From Anaerobranca gottschalkii DSM 13577 (GTDB lineage: Bacteria; Bacillota; Proteinivoracia; Proteinivoracales; Proteinivoracaceae), in contig NZ_FOIF01000002.1 in the NCBI RefSeq assembly GCF_900111575.1, positions 62,001-126,000 on the forward strand: a stretch of 64,000 nucleotides of DNA. The letters run 5' to 3'. Below are positions 1 to 7,996 of this stretch, in pieces. Each line of letters starts with the position of its first letter. The first letter of the stretch is position 1. Made by a program: the position numbers and the translations under genes. The notes beneath the pieces were generated by a model. It did not search any database. It was not told the DNA's origin and saw nothing but the letters and a program-made list of their open reading frames with translations.

Positions 1-1
1 A

Positions 2-91
2 GATTGTTCTTTTAGTGCCTGTGGTGGTTGTGGAGTATGCCATAATTTACACTATGATATACAAAAAGTAAGGAGAGGTTCTAATGTATAA
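2..91 (+). CDS. C-terminal end of a radical SAM protein (TIGR03960-like), partial
   Basis: Only the last 29 codons are in the window; the reading frame enters from the left edge and stops at a TAA that overlaps the next gene by 8 bases. The tail carries a cysteine cluster (CSFSACGGCGVC). By neighbourhood this should be the B12-binding/radical SAM protein that usually precedes the TIGR03936 partner gene in Firmicutes. The overlap indicates translational coupling with that partner. The identity rests mainly on synteny and the Cys tail, since the catalytic domain lies outside the window. Confidence 0.6.
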   Translation, partial: DCSFSACGGCGVCHNLHYDIQKVRRGSNV

Positions 92-731
92 ATACTGGAT
101 TAAATATCAAAAAGGTGAAGAAGTTCGCTTTATATCCCATTTAGACCTTTTACGGGCTTTTGAAAGAACCTCTAGAAGAGCTGGCGTACCAATAGCTTAT
201 TCTCAGGGATATAATCCCCATCCTAAATTAAGTTTTGCTACTCCCTTATCTGTAGGAATAGTATCCTACGGGGATTATTTGGAAATAGAGTTGACAAAAG
301 ACCTAGAAACAGATGAGATAATTAATAAAATGAATGCTAATCTTCCTCAAGGAATCAAGCTTTTAGATGGGAAAAAACTAACTAAAAAGGTTCCAACATT
401 AGGGGCATTGGTAGAAGCGGCAGAGTATAAAGTAAAGGTTAAATCATTAGAATTAGAAGGGAAAATCAAAGAACTTTTAAATAGTGAAAATATCTATATC
501 CAAAGAACTAGTAAAAAAGGAATTAAAATGGTAGATATATTGCCATTAATTTTAAAACTAGAATATAAAGATGATGTACTTTCTATGTTATTGACTACAA
601 GTAGCACCGCTAACGTAAAACCTAAGGAAGTTTTATCAATCTTAAATATAGATAATCCTAATATTGATAAAATAGAGACATATTGTTCTAAGGGGGATAA
701 ATTAGTTACACCTTTACAATGGTTAAATTAG
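84..731 (+). CDS. TIGR03936 family radical SAM-associated protein (DUF2344)
   Basis: A 215-aa protein without the CxxxCxxC radical SAM motif. Its N-terminal block (FISHLDLLRAFERTSRRA, then YSQGYNPHPKLSFA) matches the DUF2344 domain, which is found either fused to or directly downstream of TIGR03960 radical SAM enzymes. Here it overlaps the upstream radical SAM gene by 8 bases, and an AAGGAGAGG Shine-Dalgarno lies 7-8 bases before the ATG. It is followed at 27 bases by an RNase G gene, the usual clostridial order. The molecular function of the pair is not established; an RNA- or ribosome-related role is only inferred from neighbours. Confidence 0.85.
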   Translation: MYKYWIKYQKGEEVRFISHLDLLRAFERTSRRAGVPIAYSQGYNPHPKLSFATPLSVGIVSYGDYLEIELTKDLETDEIINKMNANLPQGIKLLDGKKLTKKVPTLGALVEAAEYKVKVKSLELEGKIKELLNSENIYIQRTSKKGIKMVDILPLILKLEYKDDVLSMLLTTSSTANVKPKEVLSILNIDNPNIDKIETYCSKGDKLVTPLQWLN

Positions 732-758
732 GGAAAACAGCAAAGGGGAAGTGACATC

Positions 759-2195
759 TTGAAAAAGGAAATTATTATTAGCTACAAAACTAATAATACT
801 AGGGTGGCGTTATTAGAAGAAGGTCAACTGGTAGAATTTTATACAGAGGGAGAAACCAATACTAGAAGTGTAGGGAACATATATAAAGGAATAGTCCAGG
901 ATATATTGCCGGGAATGCAAGCGGCTTTTGTAAACATCGGTTTTAGTAAAAATGCATTTTTATATGTTGGTGATTTGGTTACTAATGGAGAAGAACATCA
1001 ACAACCTATAGAAAAACTCCTTAAAAAAGGCCAAGAAATAATGGTACAAATCTCCAAAGAAGGAGTGGGTGGTAAAGGTCCTAGGGTAACTTGTCAACTG
1101 ACAATACCGGGAAGATATTTAGTCCTCATGCCCTTTAACAATTATATAGGTATTTCTAGAAGAATTGAGGATGAAGGGGAGCGAGAACGGCTAAAGGAAG
1201 TAGCTGAAGAAATTAAAGATCCCAATATGGGTTTAATTGTCCGTACAGTAGCTCAATATATCGATAAAGAGGAATTAGAGAACGATTTAAATTATCTATT
1301 TGGTCTTTGGAATAATACTTTAGAAAACTATCAAAACTATCCAAGTCCAGCCTTAATTTATAATGATGTGGATTTAGTTGAAAGGGCTTTGAGGGACCTT
1401 TTTGATAATCAGGTTGATGGTTTATATATAGATGATCATGAGCAATATCGTAAAATAGTTAATATATTAAAGAGAAAAGCTGGGCATAGTCATTTATTAA
1501 ATAAAGTTAGATTATATCAATCAAAGAGTCCGATATTTCATGCCTTCGGGATAGAAAAAGATTTAGAAAAAGCCTTTCAACGGAAAATTTGGTTAAAAAA
1601 TGGTTCATATCTTATAATTGATCAATTAGAAGCATTAACTGTCATAGATGTTAATACTGGAAAATTTGTTGGCACTAATAATTTAGCTGATACGGTACTA
1701 CAAACTAATTTAGAAGCAGTAAAAGAAATTTGCAGGCAAATTAGATTAAGGGATGTTAGTGGAATTATAATTATTGATTTTATTGATATGTTTAGGGAAG
1801 AAGATAAAGAATTAGTTTTAAAATATTTAGAAGCTGAAATGAAAAAAGATCAAACAAAGGGGCAAATCTTAGGAATAACAAAATTAGGTTTAGTAGAAAT
1901 AACCAGGAAAAAAGTAAGGAAGGGAATATATAATTCTCTACAGCAAGTTTGCCCAACATGTCATGGTATAGGTAAAACTATGACTAAATCAGCTTTAAAG
2001 ATGTTTTTAGAAGATAAAATAAGAAATTATGTATATGCAAATCAGAGTAAACAATTTGAAGTAAAAGTAAATCCTGTAATGGTAGAAGAATTAACAAAGA
2101 CATTAGACATCTTTCAGCAGGAACTAGGAGTAAAATTGATTATTAAATCTGTTGAAAATGTAGAGGCTAATTATTTAGAAATTGAAAGTACCTAA
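759..2195 (+). CDS. rng: Ribonuclease E/G family protein (RNase G)
   Basis: A 478-aa endoribonuclease of the RNase E/G family, acting on single-stranded AU-rich RNA in the cytoplasm. An N-terminal S1-like RNA-binding domain spans about residues 35-125. The DNase I-like catalytic part has the two Mg2+ aspartates at D297 (VIDVNTGKF) and D340 (IIIIDFIDM), with the 43-residue spacing seen in RNase E. The Zn-link CPTC sits at 398-401 and mediates dimer/tetramer assembly in the family. There is no RNase E-like C-terminal scaffold, so the length fits RNase G. The start is TTG, chosen because AAGGGGAA lies 8 bases upstream. It precedes the L21 operon, a conserved clostridial arrangement. Confidence 0.93.
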   Translation: MKKEIIISYKTNNTRVALLEEGQLVEFYTEGETNTRSVGNIYKGIVQDILPGMQAAFVNIGFSKNAFLYVGDLVTNGEEHQQPIEKLLKKGQEIMVQISKEGVGGKGPRVTCQLTIPGRYLVLMPFNNYIGISRRIEDEGERERLKEVAEEIKDPNMGLIVRTVAQYIDKEELENDLNYLFGLWNNTLENYQNYPSPALIYNDVDLVERALRDLFDNQVDGLYIDDHEQYRKIVNILKRKAGHSHLLNKVRLYQSKSPIFHAFGIEKDLEKAFQRKIWLKNGSYLIIDQLEALTVIDVNTGKFVGTNNLADTVLQTNLEAVKEICRQIRLRDVSGIIIIDFIDMFREEDKELVLKYLEAEMKKDQTKGQILGITKLGLVEITRKKVRKGIYNSLQQVCPTCHGIGKTMTKSALKMFLEDKIRNYVYANQSKQFEVKVNPVMVEELTKTLDIFQQELGVKLIIKSVENVEANYLEIEST

Positions 2196-2198
2196 ACC

Positions 2199-2228
2199 TT
2201 GACAAGCTTAAGTTATTTATGATATTAT
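2199..2228 (+). promoter_or_regulatory. Sigma-A promoter of the L21 operon
   Basis: TTGACA (2199-2204) and TATTAT (2223-2228) are separated by 18 bases, immediately after the RNase G stop codon. The transcript would begin near 2236 and run through the L21 leader into rplU. Confidence 0.75.
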
Positions 2229-2237
2229 TTTCTAGTA

Positions 2238-2310
2238 ACTGCTTAGTTACAACCGCACATAACAGGTTTTAAATCCTGAATAGGTACCTGAATTTGGCGA
2301 GTATTTTTTG
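2238..2310 (+). ncRNA. Ribosomal protein L21 leader
   Basis: The untranslated stretch between the promoter and rplU contains the block CCGCACATAACAGGT followed by an AGGTACCTG segment, recalled as the core of the Firmicutes L21 leader (Rfam 'L21_leader'). In this family the leader is thought to bind L21 and give autogenous control. Boundaries are approximate; a covariance-model search would settle them. Confidence 0.7.
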
Positions 2311-2326
2311 AGGAGGTGGAATACCT

Positions 2327-2638
2327 ATGTACGCTATAATTAAGACAGGTGGAAAACAGTACAAAGTTTCTGAAGGAGATGTAATTAAAGTAGAAAAGCT
2401 AGATGCTAACATCGATGAAATTGTTGAAATCAATGATGTTCTAGCTATTTCTAACGGAACAGAACTTACTGTTGGTAAACCAGTAGTAGAAGGTGCTAAA
2501 GTTCAACTTAAGGTACTAGAACACGATAAAGCTAAGAAAATTATCGTATTCAAGTACAAACCTAAAAAGAACTATCGCCGTAAAACTGGTCACCGTCAAC
2601 CATTTACAAAAGTAGTTGTAGAAAAAATTATTAACTAA
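2327..2638 (+). CDS. rplU: 50S ribosomal protein L21
   Basis: A 103-aa protein of normal L21 length. It starts [14 protein letters not shown] and ends with the conserved basic block [15 protein letters not shown] that contacts 23S rRNA. GAGGAGGTGG stands before the ATG. First gene of rplU-prp-rpmA, and preceded by its own leader RNA and promoter. Confidence 0.98.
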   Translation: MYAIIKTGGKQYKVSEGDVIKVEKLDANIDEIVEINDVLAISNGTELTVGKPVVEGAKVQLKVLEHDKAKKIIVFKYKPKKNYRRKTGHRQPFTKVVVEKIIN

Positions 2639-2642
2639 TGCT

Positions 2643-2972
2643 ATGGTTAAAGTGAAGTTAAAAAAACAAAAAGAATGTTATCTAGGTTACGAAATTACTG
2701 GGCATAGTAATTATTCCCAGCATGGAGAAGATATAGTGTGTGCAGCAATTTCAGCATTAGCACAGACGACTCTTCTAGCAATAAAAGAATTAGTAACAGA
2801 AGATTTAACCTATGATATTAGTTCAGGGTATTTAAAAGTCACATACCCTGAAAATCTTACAGAAAAACAACGGGCAGATATAAATTTATTAACAGAATCT
2901 ATGTTCTTAGGATTAAGGGAAATAGAAAAACAGTATGGAAAATATTTGAAAGTTTCTATTATCTCTATTTAA
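2643..2972 (+). CDS. prp: Ribosomal-processing cysteine protease Prp
   Basis: A 109-aa member of the YsxB/Prp family between rplU and rpmA. The conserved GH...GEDIVCAA arrangement gives the catalytic pair H21 and C33. In Firmicutes Prp removes the N-terminal leader of L27, and the L27 encoded next carries exactly such a leader, so enzyme and substrate are co-transcribed. It starts only 4 bases after the rplU stop with no strong Shine-Dalgarno, suggesting translational coupling. Confidence 0.93.
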   Translation: MVKVKLKKQKECYLGYEITGHSNYSQHGEDIVCAAISALAQTTLLAIKELVTEDLTYDISSGYLKVTYPENLTEKQRADINLLTESMFLGLREIEKQYGKYLKVSIISI

Positions 2973-2991
2973 AAAAAGGAGGTGTCTTGAA

Positions 2992-3291
2992 ATGCTAAGA
3001 TTTGACCTTCAACTATTTGCATCTAAAAAAGGTGTTGGTAGTTCTAAAAACGGTAGGGATAGTCACTCTAAGAGGCTTGGAGTAAAAAGACAATCTGGTC
3101 AATTCGTTACCGCTGGATCAATATTAGTACGCCAAAGGGGTACTAAGTTTCACCCTGGTAAAAATGTTGGTATTGGTGGCGATGATACTTTATTTGCCAA
3201 AATAGATGGTATCGTAGCCTTTGAGAATAAAGGAAAAAACAAAAAACAAGTTTCTATATATGCTGTAGAAGAGCAAGCAGCTAATGCTTAA
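2992..3291 (+). CDS. rpmA: 50S ribosomal protein L27, with Prp-cleaved leader
   Basis: A 99-aa L27. It begins [21 protein letters not shown]: the first nine residues match the Firmicutes leader that Prp removes (cleavage after F9), exposing the mature tail that reaches the peptidyl-transferase centre. A strong AAAGGAGG precedes the ATG. A hairpin right after the stop ends this part of the operon. Confidence 0.98.
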   Translation: MLRFDLQLFASKKGVGSSKNGRDSHSKRLGVKRQSGQFVTAGSILVRQRGTKFHPGKNVGIGGDDTLFAKIDGIVAFENKGKNKKQVSIYAVEEQAANA

Positions 3292-3318
3292 AACCTGGGA
3301 GTTACCCAGGTTTTACTA
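3291..3318 (+). terminator. Terminator after rpmA
   Basis: AAACCTGGG (3291-3299), loop AGTTA, CCCAGGTTT (3305-3313), then a short T run. The 9-bp stem is perfect but the T tract is short, so some read-through to the next genes is possible. Confidence 0.7.
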
Positions 3319-3355
3319 ATTTTATCTACTGAAAAAGCAGGACTTTTTATAAGAT

Positions 3356-3362
3356 TGTCGAA
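3356..3362 (+). promoter_or_regulatory. Possible Spo0A box upstream of spo0B-like gene
   Basis: TGTCGAA, the core of the Spo0A-binding box, occurs 38 bases before the spo0B-like start codon. A 7-mer is weak evidence: a handful of chance hits is expected in 64 kb. Its position before a sporulation gene makes it worth noting. Confidence 0.3.
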
Positions 3363-3399
3363 TAAATTATTAATCATTGTTTATTAAAGGAGCTTTTAT

Positions 3400-3897
3400 A
3401 TGCTTTTTCTAATGCTTTTATCAATAATATTTATTTTGTTAAATTTATATTTGTTTACTTATCTTTTTGTTACGAGAAAGATAAACTCAATTTTTCGCCA
3501 TGATTTATATAATGATTTACAACTTATAGATGGTTTTTTAATGTTAGATAAAAGGGATAAATGTAAAGAATACCTAAATAATGCTTATGAGAAAAAAGAC
3601 TTATATGCTAAATTGGAACGAACAAATCTATTAATTAAAATATCTTATTTATTATTATATTATAAGCTTCATAAAATAACTTCTAATTTCCGTATTTATT
3701 TAAATCAAAATATCAGTACAAATATGTTTTTTTCCGTCAAATTTGTAAAAACTATCTTTAAGATATATAATTATTTAAAATCTAAAGATCATCATTATAC
3801 TAAAGTTAATGATGATATTATTACATTTACCATTGAAATAGAAAAAGACTGTATAGAAATTTTGACTCCTAATTCAGGAATAAGTTTTCCTTTATAG
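3400..3897 (+). CDS. Spo0B-like sporulation phosphotransferase, membrane-anchored
   Basis: A 165-aa protein with a single N-terminal membrane segment (about residues 3-24), then a helix with FRHDLYNDLQLIDGFLML. This resembles the histidine hairpin of Bacillus Spo0B (RHDWLNKIQLIKGYL); H34 is the candidate phospho-accepting residue. The C-terminal half is short and lysine-rich, like the degenerate ATPase-like domain of Spo0B. The position between rpmA and obg is the exact Spo0B locus of Bacillus subtilis. Known Spo0B relays phosphate from Spo0F to Spo0A. Most Clostridia are thought to lack this relay, so the presence here is unusual. It could instead be a sensor-kinase-like remnant of the same fold (SPOB_a). 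Confidence 0.65.
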   Translation: MLFLMLLSIIFILLNLYLFTYLFVTRKINSIFRHDLYNDLQLIDGFLMLDKRDKCKEYLNNAYEKKDLYAKLERTNLLIKISYLLLYYKLHKITSNFRIYLNQNISTNMFFSVKFVKTIFKIYNYLKSKDHHYTKVNDDIITFTIEIEKDCIEILTPNSGISFPL

Positions 3898-3940
3898 GAC
3901 AAATTATTAGTTGCTTTGATTTAGAAAGGGATGAATTAAA

Positions 3941-5209
3941 ATGTTTATAGATAAAGTGAAGATCTATATTAAAGCAGGGGATGGTGGTGATGGAGCTGCC
4001 ACTTTCCGTAGAGAAAAATATGTAGATATGGGTGGTCCAGATGGTGGTGATGGTGGAGATGGCGGCAGTGTAATTTTTGTAGCTGATCCCAATATCAACA
4101 CATTACTTGATTATAAATATAAGAAACACCACAAAGCCCAGTCAGGGGGTAAAGGCCAAAAGAAAAATAGACATGGAAAAAACGGTGAAAATCTCTATCT
4201 TAAAGTTCCTGTTGGTACTGTCATAAGGGAAGCAGAAACTTTAGGAGTTATTGCTGACTTAACGGAACCAGGTCAAGAAGTAGTTGTGGCAAAAGGAGGA
4301 AGGGGTGGTAGAGGTAATGCCCGCTTTGCCACTTCTACCCGTCAAGCACCTAAAATTGCAGAAATGGGAGAACAAGGTGAAGAATTAGAAGTAATTTTAG
4401 AATTAAAAGTTTTAGCAGATGTAGGTCTTGTCGGTTTTCCAAATGTAGGGAAGTCCACATTGTTATCAGTAGTAACTTCCGCTCAGCCTAAAATTGGCAA
4501 TTATCATTTCACAACTCTCCATCCTAATTTAGGTGTTGTTAAAGTTAAAGACAAATCCTTTGTTTTAGCTGATATCCCTGGTTTAATTGAAGGTGCCCAT
4601 CAAGGAGCAGGACTAGGTTTACAGTTTTTAAGGCATATAGAAAGAACTAGAATGTTAGTCCATGTTATTGATATATCAGGTTCTGAACAAAGGGATCCTT
4701 ATAAGGATTTTGTAACCATAAATAATGAATTACTCCAATATAATGAAAGGTTTGCTTTACTTCCTCAAGTTATTGCTGCAAATAAAATAGATTTAGTGGA
4801 AGATGTAGAAAAAACTTTAAATGAATTTAGAGAAAAGATAGGTGATAAATATAAAGTATTTCCTATATCTGCTGCAACTAAAGAAGGTGTTGAAGAGTTA
4901 TTTAATTATTTAGCGGCACAATTAGATGTTATTCCTAAAGTACAACTATTTAAAGCTGAAGACTTTAAAATTTATAAACCAAAAGAAGAAGAGGAATTTA
5001 CAATTACTAAAGATGGTGATATATTTGTTATAGAAGGAAAAAAAGTAGAAAAGCTCCTTCGAATGACCAATTTTGATAATTATGATAGTCTATTAAGATT
5101 TCAAAGAGCTTTAAAGAAATCAGGTATTGAAGATGCACTACGTCAAAAGGGGGTAAAAGAGGGGGATACAGTAAGGATACTTAATTTAGAGTTTGAAGTT
5201 AAATGGTAG
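3941..5209 (+). CDS. obg: GTPase Obg/CgtA
   Basis: A 422-aa Obg GTPase, involved in 50S ribosome assembly and stress/sporulation control. The glycine-rich Obg fold fills residues 1-158 (GGPDGGDGGDGG near 31-42). The G domain follows with G1 GFPNVGKST (165-173), G3 DIPGLIEGAH and G4 NKID. The C-terminal OCT domain is present, so the protein is full length. AGAAAGGGATG precedes the ATG. It follows the spo0B-like gene as in Bacillus. Confidence 0.98.
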   Translation: MFIDKVKIYIKAGDGGDGAATFRREKYVDMGGPDGGDGGDGGSVIFVADPNINTLLDYKYKKHHKAQSGGKGQKKNRHGKNGENLYLKVPVGTVIREAETLGVIADLTEPGQEVVVAKGGRGGRGNARFATSTRQAPKIAEMGEQGEELEVILELKVLADVGLVGFPNVGKSTLLSVVTSAQPKIGNYHFTTLHPNLGVVKVKDKSFVLADIPGLIEGAHQGAGLGLQFLRHIERTRMLVHVIDISGSEQRDPYKDFVTINNELLQYNERFALLPQVIAANKIDLVEDVEKTLNEFREKIGDKYKVFPISAATKEGVEELFNYLAAQLDVIPKVQLFKAEDFKIYKPKEEEEFTITKDGDIFVIEGKKVEKLLRMTNFDNYDSLLRFQRALKKSGIEDALRQKGVKEGDTVRILNLEFEVKW

Positions 5210-5263
5210 TTTATTATGATTTTAAACTTAATAATTATGAAAGATTATTTTAAGGAGGATTTT

Positions 5264-5443
5264 TTGGTCGTGGATTGCGTGCAATGTGGCAATTGTACTT
5301 TGGGAGAGAGAACTTATTATTGTATTAAAGAAGGGGGCTTTGTAATTAATCCCAAATATGTTTGTCAAGAGAAAAAAAGAATTGGTTGGAAGAAAGAAGA
5401 TTTTCGCAGAGTGAGAAAAGAAAAAGAGGCACAAAAAGCATAA
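5264..5443 (+). CDS. Small cysteine-rich protein of unknown function
   Basis: An open frame is available from 5216, but the only good ribosome-binding site (AAGGAGG, 5252-5258) points to TTG at 5264 or GTG at 5270, giving about 57-59 aa. The product carries CVQCGNCTLGERTYYC and a later Cys, a pattern suited to binding a metal, and a highly basic C-terminus (KKEDFRRVRKEKEAQKA). It resembles small clostridial proteins seen between obg and yhbY, but no function is known to me. It ends at a strong terminator. Confidence 0.6.
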   Translation: MVVDCVQCGNCTLGERTYYCIKEGGFVINPKYVCQEKKRIGWKKEDFRRVRKEKEAQKA

Positions 5444-5449
5444 AATACA

Positions 5450-5477
5450 AAAGCAAGCCTATAAGCTTGCTTTTTGA
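5450..5477 (+). terminator. Terminator between the Cys-rich gene and yhbY
   Basis: AAAGCAAGC (5450-5458), loop CTATAA, GCTTGCTTT (5465-5473), then TT. A TTG inside the T run opens a longer yhbY frame, which is why the later ATG is preferred for that gene. Confidence 0.8.
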
Positions 5478-5497
5478 ATAGAGAAGGAGATGAAGAA

Positions 5498-5788
5498 ATG
5501 TTATCTAGTAAACAAAGGAGATACTTAAAAAGTTTAGCAAATACTATAGATCCAATATTTCAAGTTGGTAAAAATGATATAACAGAAAATTTAATTAAAC
5601 AATTAAATGATGCTTTAGAGGCTAGGGAATTAATAAAAGTTAAAATATTAAAAAATAGTATTTTAGAAAAAGAAGATGCAGCAGAGGAAATTTCTAAACT
5701 TACTAATAGTGAAGTAGTTCAAATTCTCGGTTCAATAATTACTTTATATAGACCATCTAAAAAAAATAAAATAGAATTGCCAAAGTAG
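5498..5788 (+). CDS. yhbY: YhbY family RNA-binding (CRM domain) protein
   Basis: A 96-aa CRM-domain protein. It starts MLSSKQRRYLKSLANTID and has the GKNDITENLIKQLNDAL helix typical of YhbY, a factor associated with pre-50S particles. The ATG at 5498 has AAGGAG 8 bases upstream; the longer frame from 5474 starts inside a terminator and is rejected. It precedes nadD, as in many Firmicutes. Confidence 0.9.
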   Translation: MLSSKQRRYLKSLANTIDPIFQVGKNDITENLIKQLNDALEARELIKVKILKNSILEKEDAAEEISKLTNSEVVQILGSIITLYRPSKKNKIELPK

Positions 5789-5797
5789 GGTTATAGA

Positions 5798-6382
5798 ATG
5801 GATAAAATCTTTATTTTTGGTGGCTCTTTTGATCCCATTCATTTGGGACATTTAATCTTAGCTCAGATTTGTGGACAAAGGTTAAAGGCAAGGGTGGTTT
5901 TTCTACCTACAGGGAATCCACCCCATAAAATTATTACTACACCAGTAAAACATAGGTTAGAAATGCTTAAATTGGCCATTAAAGATAATGAAAATTTTGA
6001 AATTTGCACCTATGAAGTAGAAAAACAAGGAGTAAGTTATACCTTTGAAACCTTAGCTTATTTAAAGGAATTTTATAATAAAGATATCTATTTTTTCGTA
6101 GGTGGAGATTCCCTTTTAGATATCCATAAATGGAAAGAACCTGAAAAAATATTAGACCTTTGTACTTTGGTTTATGCAAAACGAAAGGGTTTTGAAATTG
6201 ATGTCTACAATCACTTAAAAGCCCATGGTTTAAACCCTAACAGAGTAAAGGAAATAGATACACCGATAATTGAAATTTCCTCAACAGATATTCGTCTAGA
6301 AGTAAAGAGGGGGAATAGCATCAAATACTTGGTACCCGATGCAGTGGAGAAATATATTTATCTCCATAGTTTATATAAGTAA
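5798..6382 (+). CDS. nadD: Nicotinate-nucleotide adenylyltransferase
   Basis: A 194-aa enzyme converting nicotinate mononucleotide and ATP to deamido-NAD in NAD synthesis. The nucleotidyltransferase motif GGSFDPIHLGH is at 8-18 and the second signature ISSTDIR at 160-166. Length is normal. It starts 9 bases after yhbY. The HD-domain gene yqeK that normally follows nadD is absent here. Confidence 0.96.
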   Translation: MDKIFIFGGSFDPIHLGHLILAQICGQRLKARVVFLPTGNPPHKIITTPVKHRLEMLKLAIKDNENFEICTYEVEKQGVSYTFETLAYLKEFYNKDIYFFVGGDSLLDIHKWKEPEKILDLCTLVYAKRKGFEIDVYNHLKAHGLNPNRVKEIDTPIIEISSTDIRLEVKRGNSIKYLVPDAVEKYIYLHSLYK

Positions 6383-6414
6383 TTTATAGTGATTACAAAG
6401 GGGAGGGGAGTATC

Positions 6415-7596
6415 ATGAGTTATAGATCAAGGAACCAAAGATTTGGTAAAAAGAAAAAGGGAAAATTTAAAGGGTTTTTGAAGTTAACTTTACTTTTTAC
6501 TTTAGTGGTATTTATAATATTTATCTATCGGGCAGTTAATTTAATAACAGTGCTGCAAGGTAAAGAAGGTTATTTTCAAAGGAAAGCTCAAAATTTAGAG
6601 ACATATTTAATAGCATTTACAACAACAAATGAAGAAACAAAGGAAGAAAATTTGCAGACTGTTTTTATTTTATCAGTTGATAAAGAAGGGGCAGCATATT
6701 TTTTAGATATACCTAGTAATACTAGGGTAGATAGTAATATGGAAAAAGTATTATTATCAGATTTATATACCCAAAAAGGGGTACAAGGGCTATTAGGGGG
6801 TATAGAAAACTTATTAGACGGGAACTTAAGTATCAATAATTATTTGGTAATTAAAGAAGATGGTTTATTGAATTTAGTTGATAAATTAAGAGGGTTAACT
6901 ATAGCAGATTTGCCTAAAAATTATATATTAGGTAATATAACATATTATACCGGTTACAACCGAAATTTTGATAGAACTCGGGTACAGCATTTTTTTAGTT
7001 TTATTGAAGAAAATAATAGGGGATCATATATTGAAAGACAAATAATAGTTCTTCAAAACTTATTTGATCAATATTTTAAATTTGGAAAAGCTGTAAGTCT
7101 AGTATCGGGGATTTCTTCCCTAGATAGTAGTTTTATCACTGACATGACTATTAGAGATCTAGCTTGGTTTAGAAATATGTTAGATGATGTTATTTCTAGG
7201 GAAAGTTATACTATGACTGTACCAGGAAAAACTGAAAGACTACTAGATGAAAAAGTTTGGATTGTTAACACAGAAAGTTTAAACTCAGTTATTAATAATA
7301 TTAAATTTGGTCAACCTATTGTCGATAAAACTTCTATTAATTTGGAAGTCTTAAATGGTAATGGTAAAAGTGGTATAGCAGGAAGATATGCAAGAATTAT
7401 TGAAACTTTAGGTTATACTAATATTAGTACTGGCAATGCAGATAATTACAATTATCCAAAAACAATTATTCGTTATCCCCAAGGATACAGATTTTTGGCA
7501 GAAGAAATTGCTATAAAGCTAAATATTGAAGGTGATTTTATTGAAGATGATATAAGTAATAAAATTATAGTAATCATAGGAAAAGATTTAGATTGA
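6415..7596 (+). CDS. LCP (LytR-CpsA-Psr) family protein with LytR_C domain
   Basis: A 393-aa membrane protein. A basic cytoplasmic N-terminus (RNQRFGKKKKGKFKG) precedes one membrane segment (about 23-43). An extracellular LCP-like domain follows (about 80-290; VFILSVDKEGAAYFLDIPS, NNYLVIKEDGLLNLVDKLRG). The C-terminus is a LytR_C domain (about 310-390; LEVLNGNGKSGIAGRYA). LCP enzymes transfer polymers from undecaprenyl carriers to peptidoglycan. The usual LCP arginine and aspartate motifs are weakened here, so catalytic competence is uncertain. Position between nadD and rsfS is common in Clostridia. Confidence 0.82.
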   Translation: MSYRSRNQRFGKKKKGKFKGFLKLTLLFTLVVFIIFIYRAVNLITVLQGKEGYFQRKAQNLETYLIAFTTTNEETKEENLQTVFILSVDKEGAAYFLDIPSNTRVDSNMEKVLLSDLYTQKGVQGLLGGIENLLDGNLSINNYLVIKEDGLLNLVDKLRGLTIADLPKNYILGNITYYTGYNRNFDRTRVQHFFSFIEENNRGSYIERQIIVLQNLFDQYFKFGKAVSLVSGISSLDSSFITDMTIRDLAWFRNMLDDVISRESYTMTVPGKTERLLDEKVWIVNTESLNSVINNIKFGQPIVDKTSINLEVLNGNGKSGIAGRYARIIETLGYTNISTGNADNYNYPKTIIRYPQGYRFLAEEIAIKLNIEGDFIEDDISNKIIVIIGKDLD

Positions 7597-7609
7597 GGGA
7601 GGAAAATCA

Positions 7610-7957
7610 TTGGAAATTTTACAATTAACTCAAACCATAGCCAAAGCAATTGATGATAAAAAAGGTGAAGATATTAAAATTTTAGATCTTCAGGGTTTAA
7701 CAGAGATTGCTGATTTTTTTGTTATTGCTAGTGGTAATACTCAATCACATCTAAAAAGTATTTGTGATTTTATTGATGAAAAAACAAAGGAAAAGGGGAT
7801 TAACCCTATTAGTACTCAAGGTTATGATGAAGCTATTTGGATTGTAATGGATTATGGTGATATAGTAGTACATCTTTTTAACCCAGAAAGTAGGGAATAT
7901 TATCAGTTAGAAAAATTTTGGAGAAATGCTAAAAATATAGAATTAATGTCTTCTTAA
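7610..7957 (+). CDS. rsfS: Ribosome silencing factor RsfS
   Basis: A 115-aa RsfS/YbeB protein that binds L14 and blocks 30S-50S joining under starvation. Typical motifs are DLQGLTEIADFFVIASGNTQ and GYDEAIWIVMDYGDIVVHLF. Start is TTG with GGGAGG 7-8 bases upstream. Last gene of the obg-nadD cluster. Confidence 0.95.
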   Translation: MEILQLTQTIAKAIDDKKGEDIKILDLQGLTEIADFFVIASGNTQSHLKSICDFIDEKTKEKGINPISTQGYDEAIWIVMDYGDIVVHLFNPESREYYQLEKFWRNAKNIELMSS

Positions 7958-7996
7958 TCTATAGAATTTATGGTACAATGGTAATGGGTGAAAAAA

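Noticed and set aside
5474-5497. Upstream TTG start for yhbY
   Set aside because: It lies in the T run of a terminator and has no ribosome-binding site; ATG at 5498 has AAGGAG at proper spacing.
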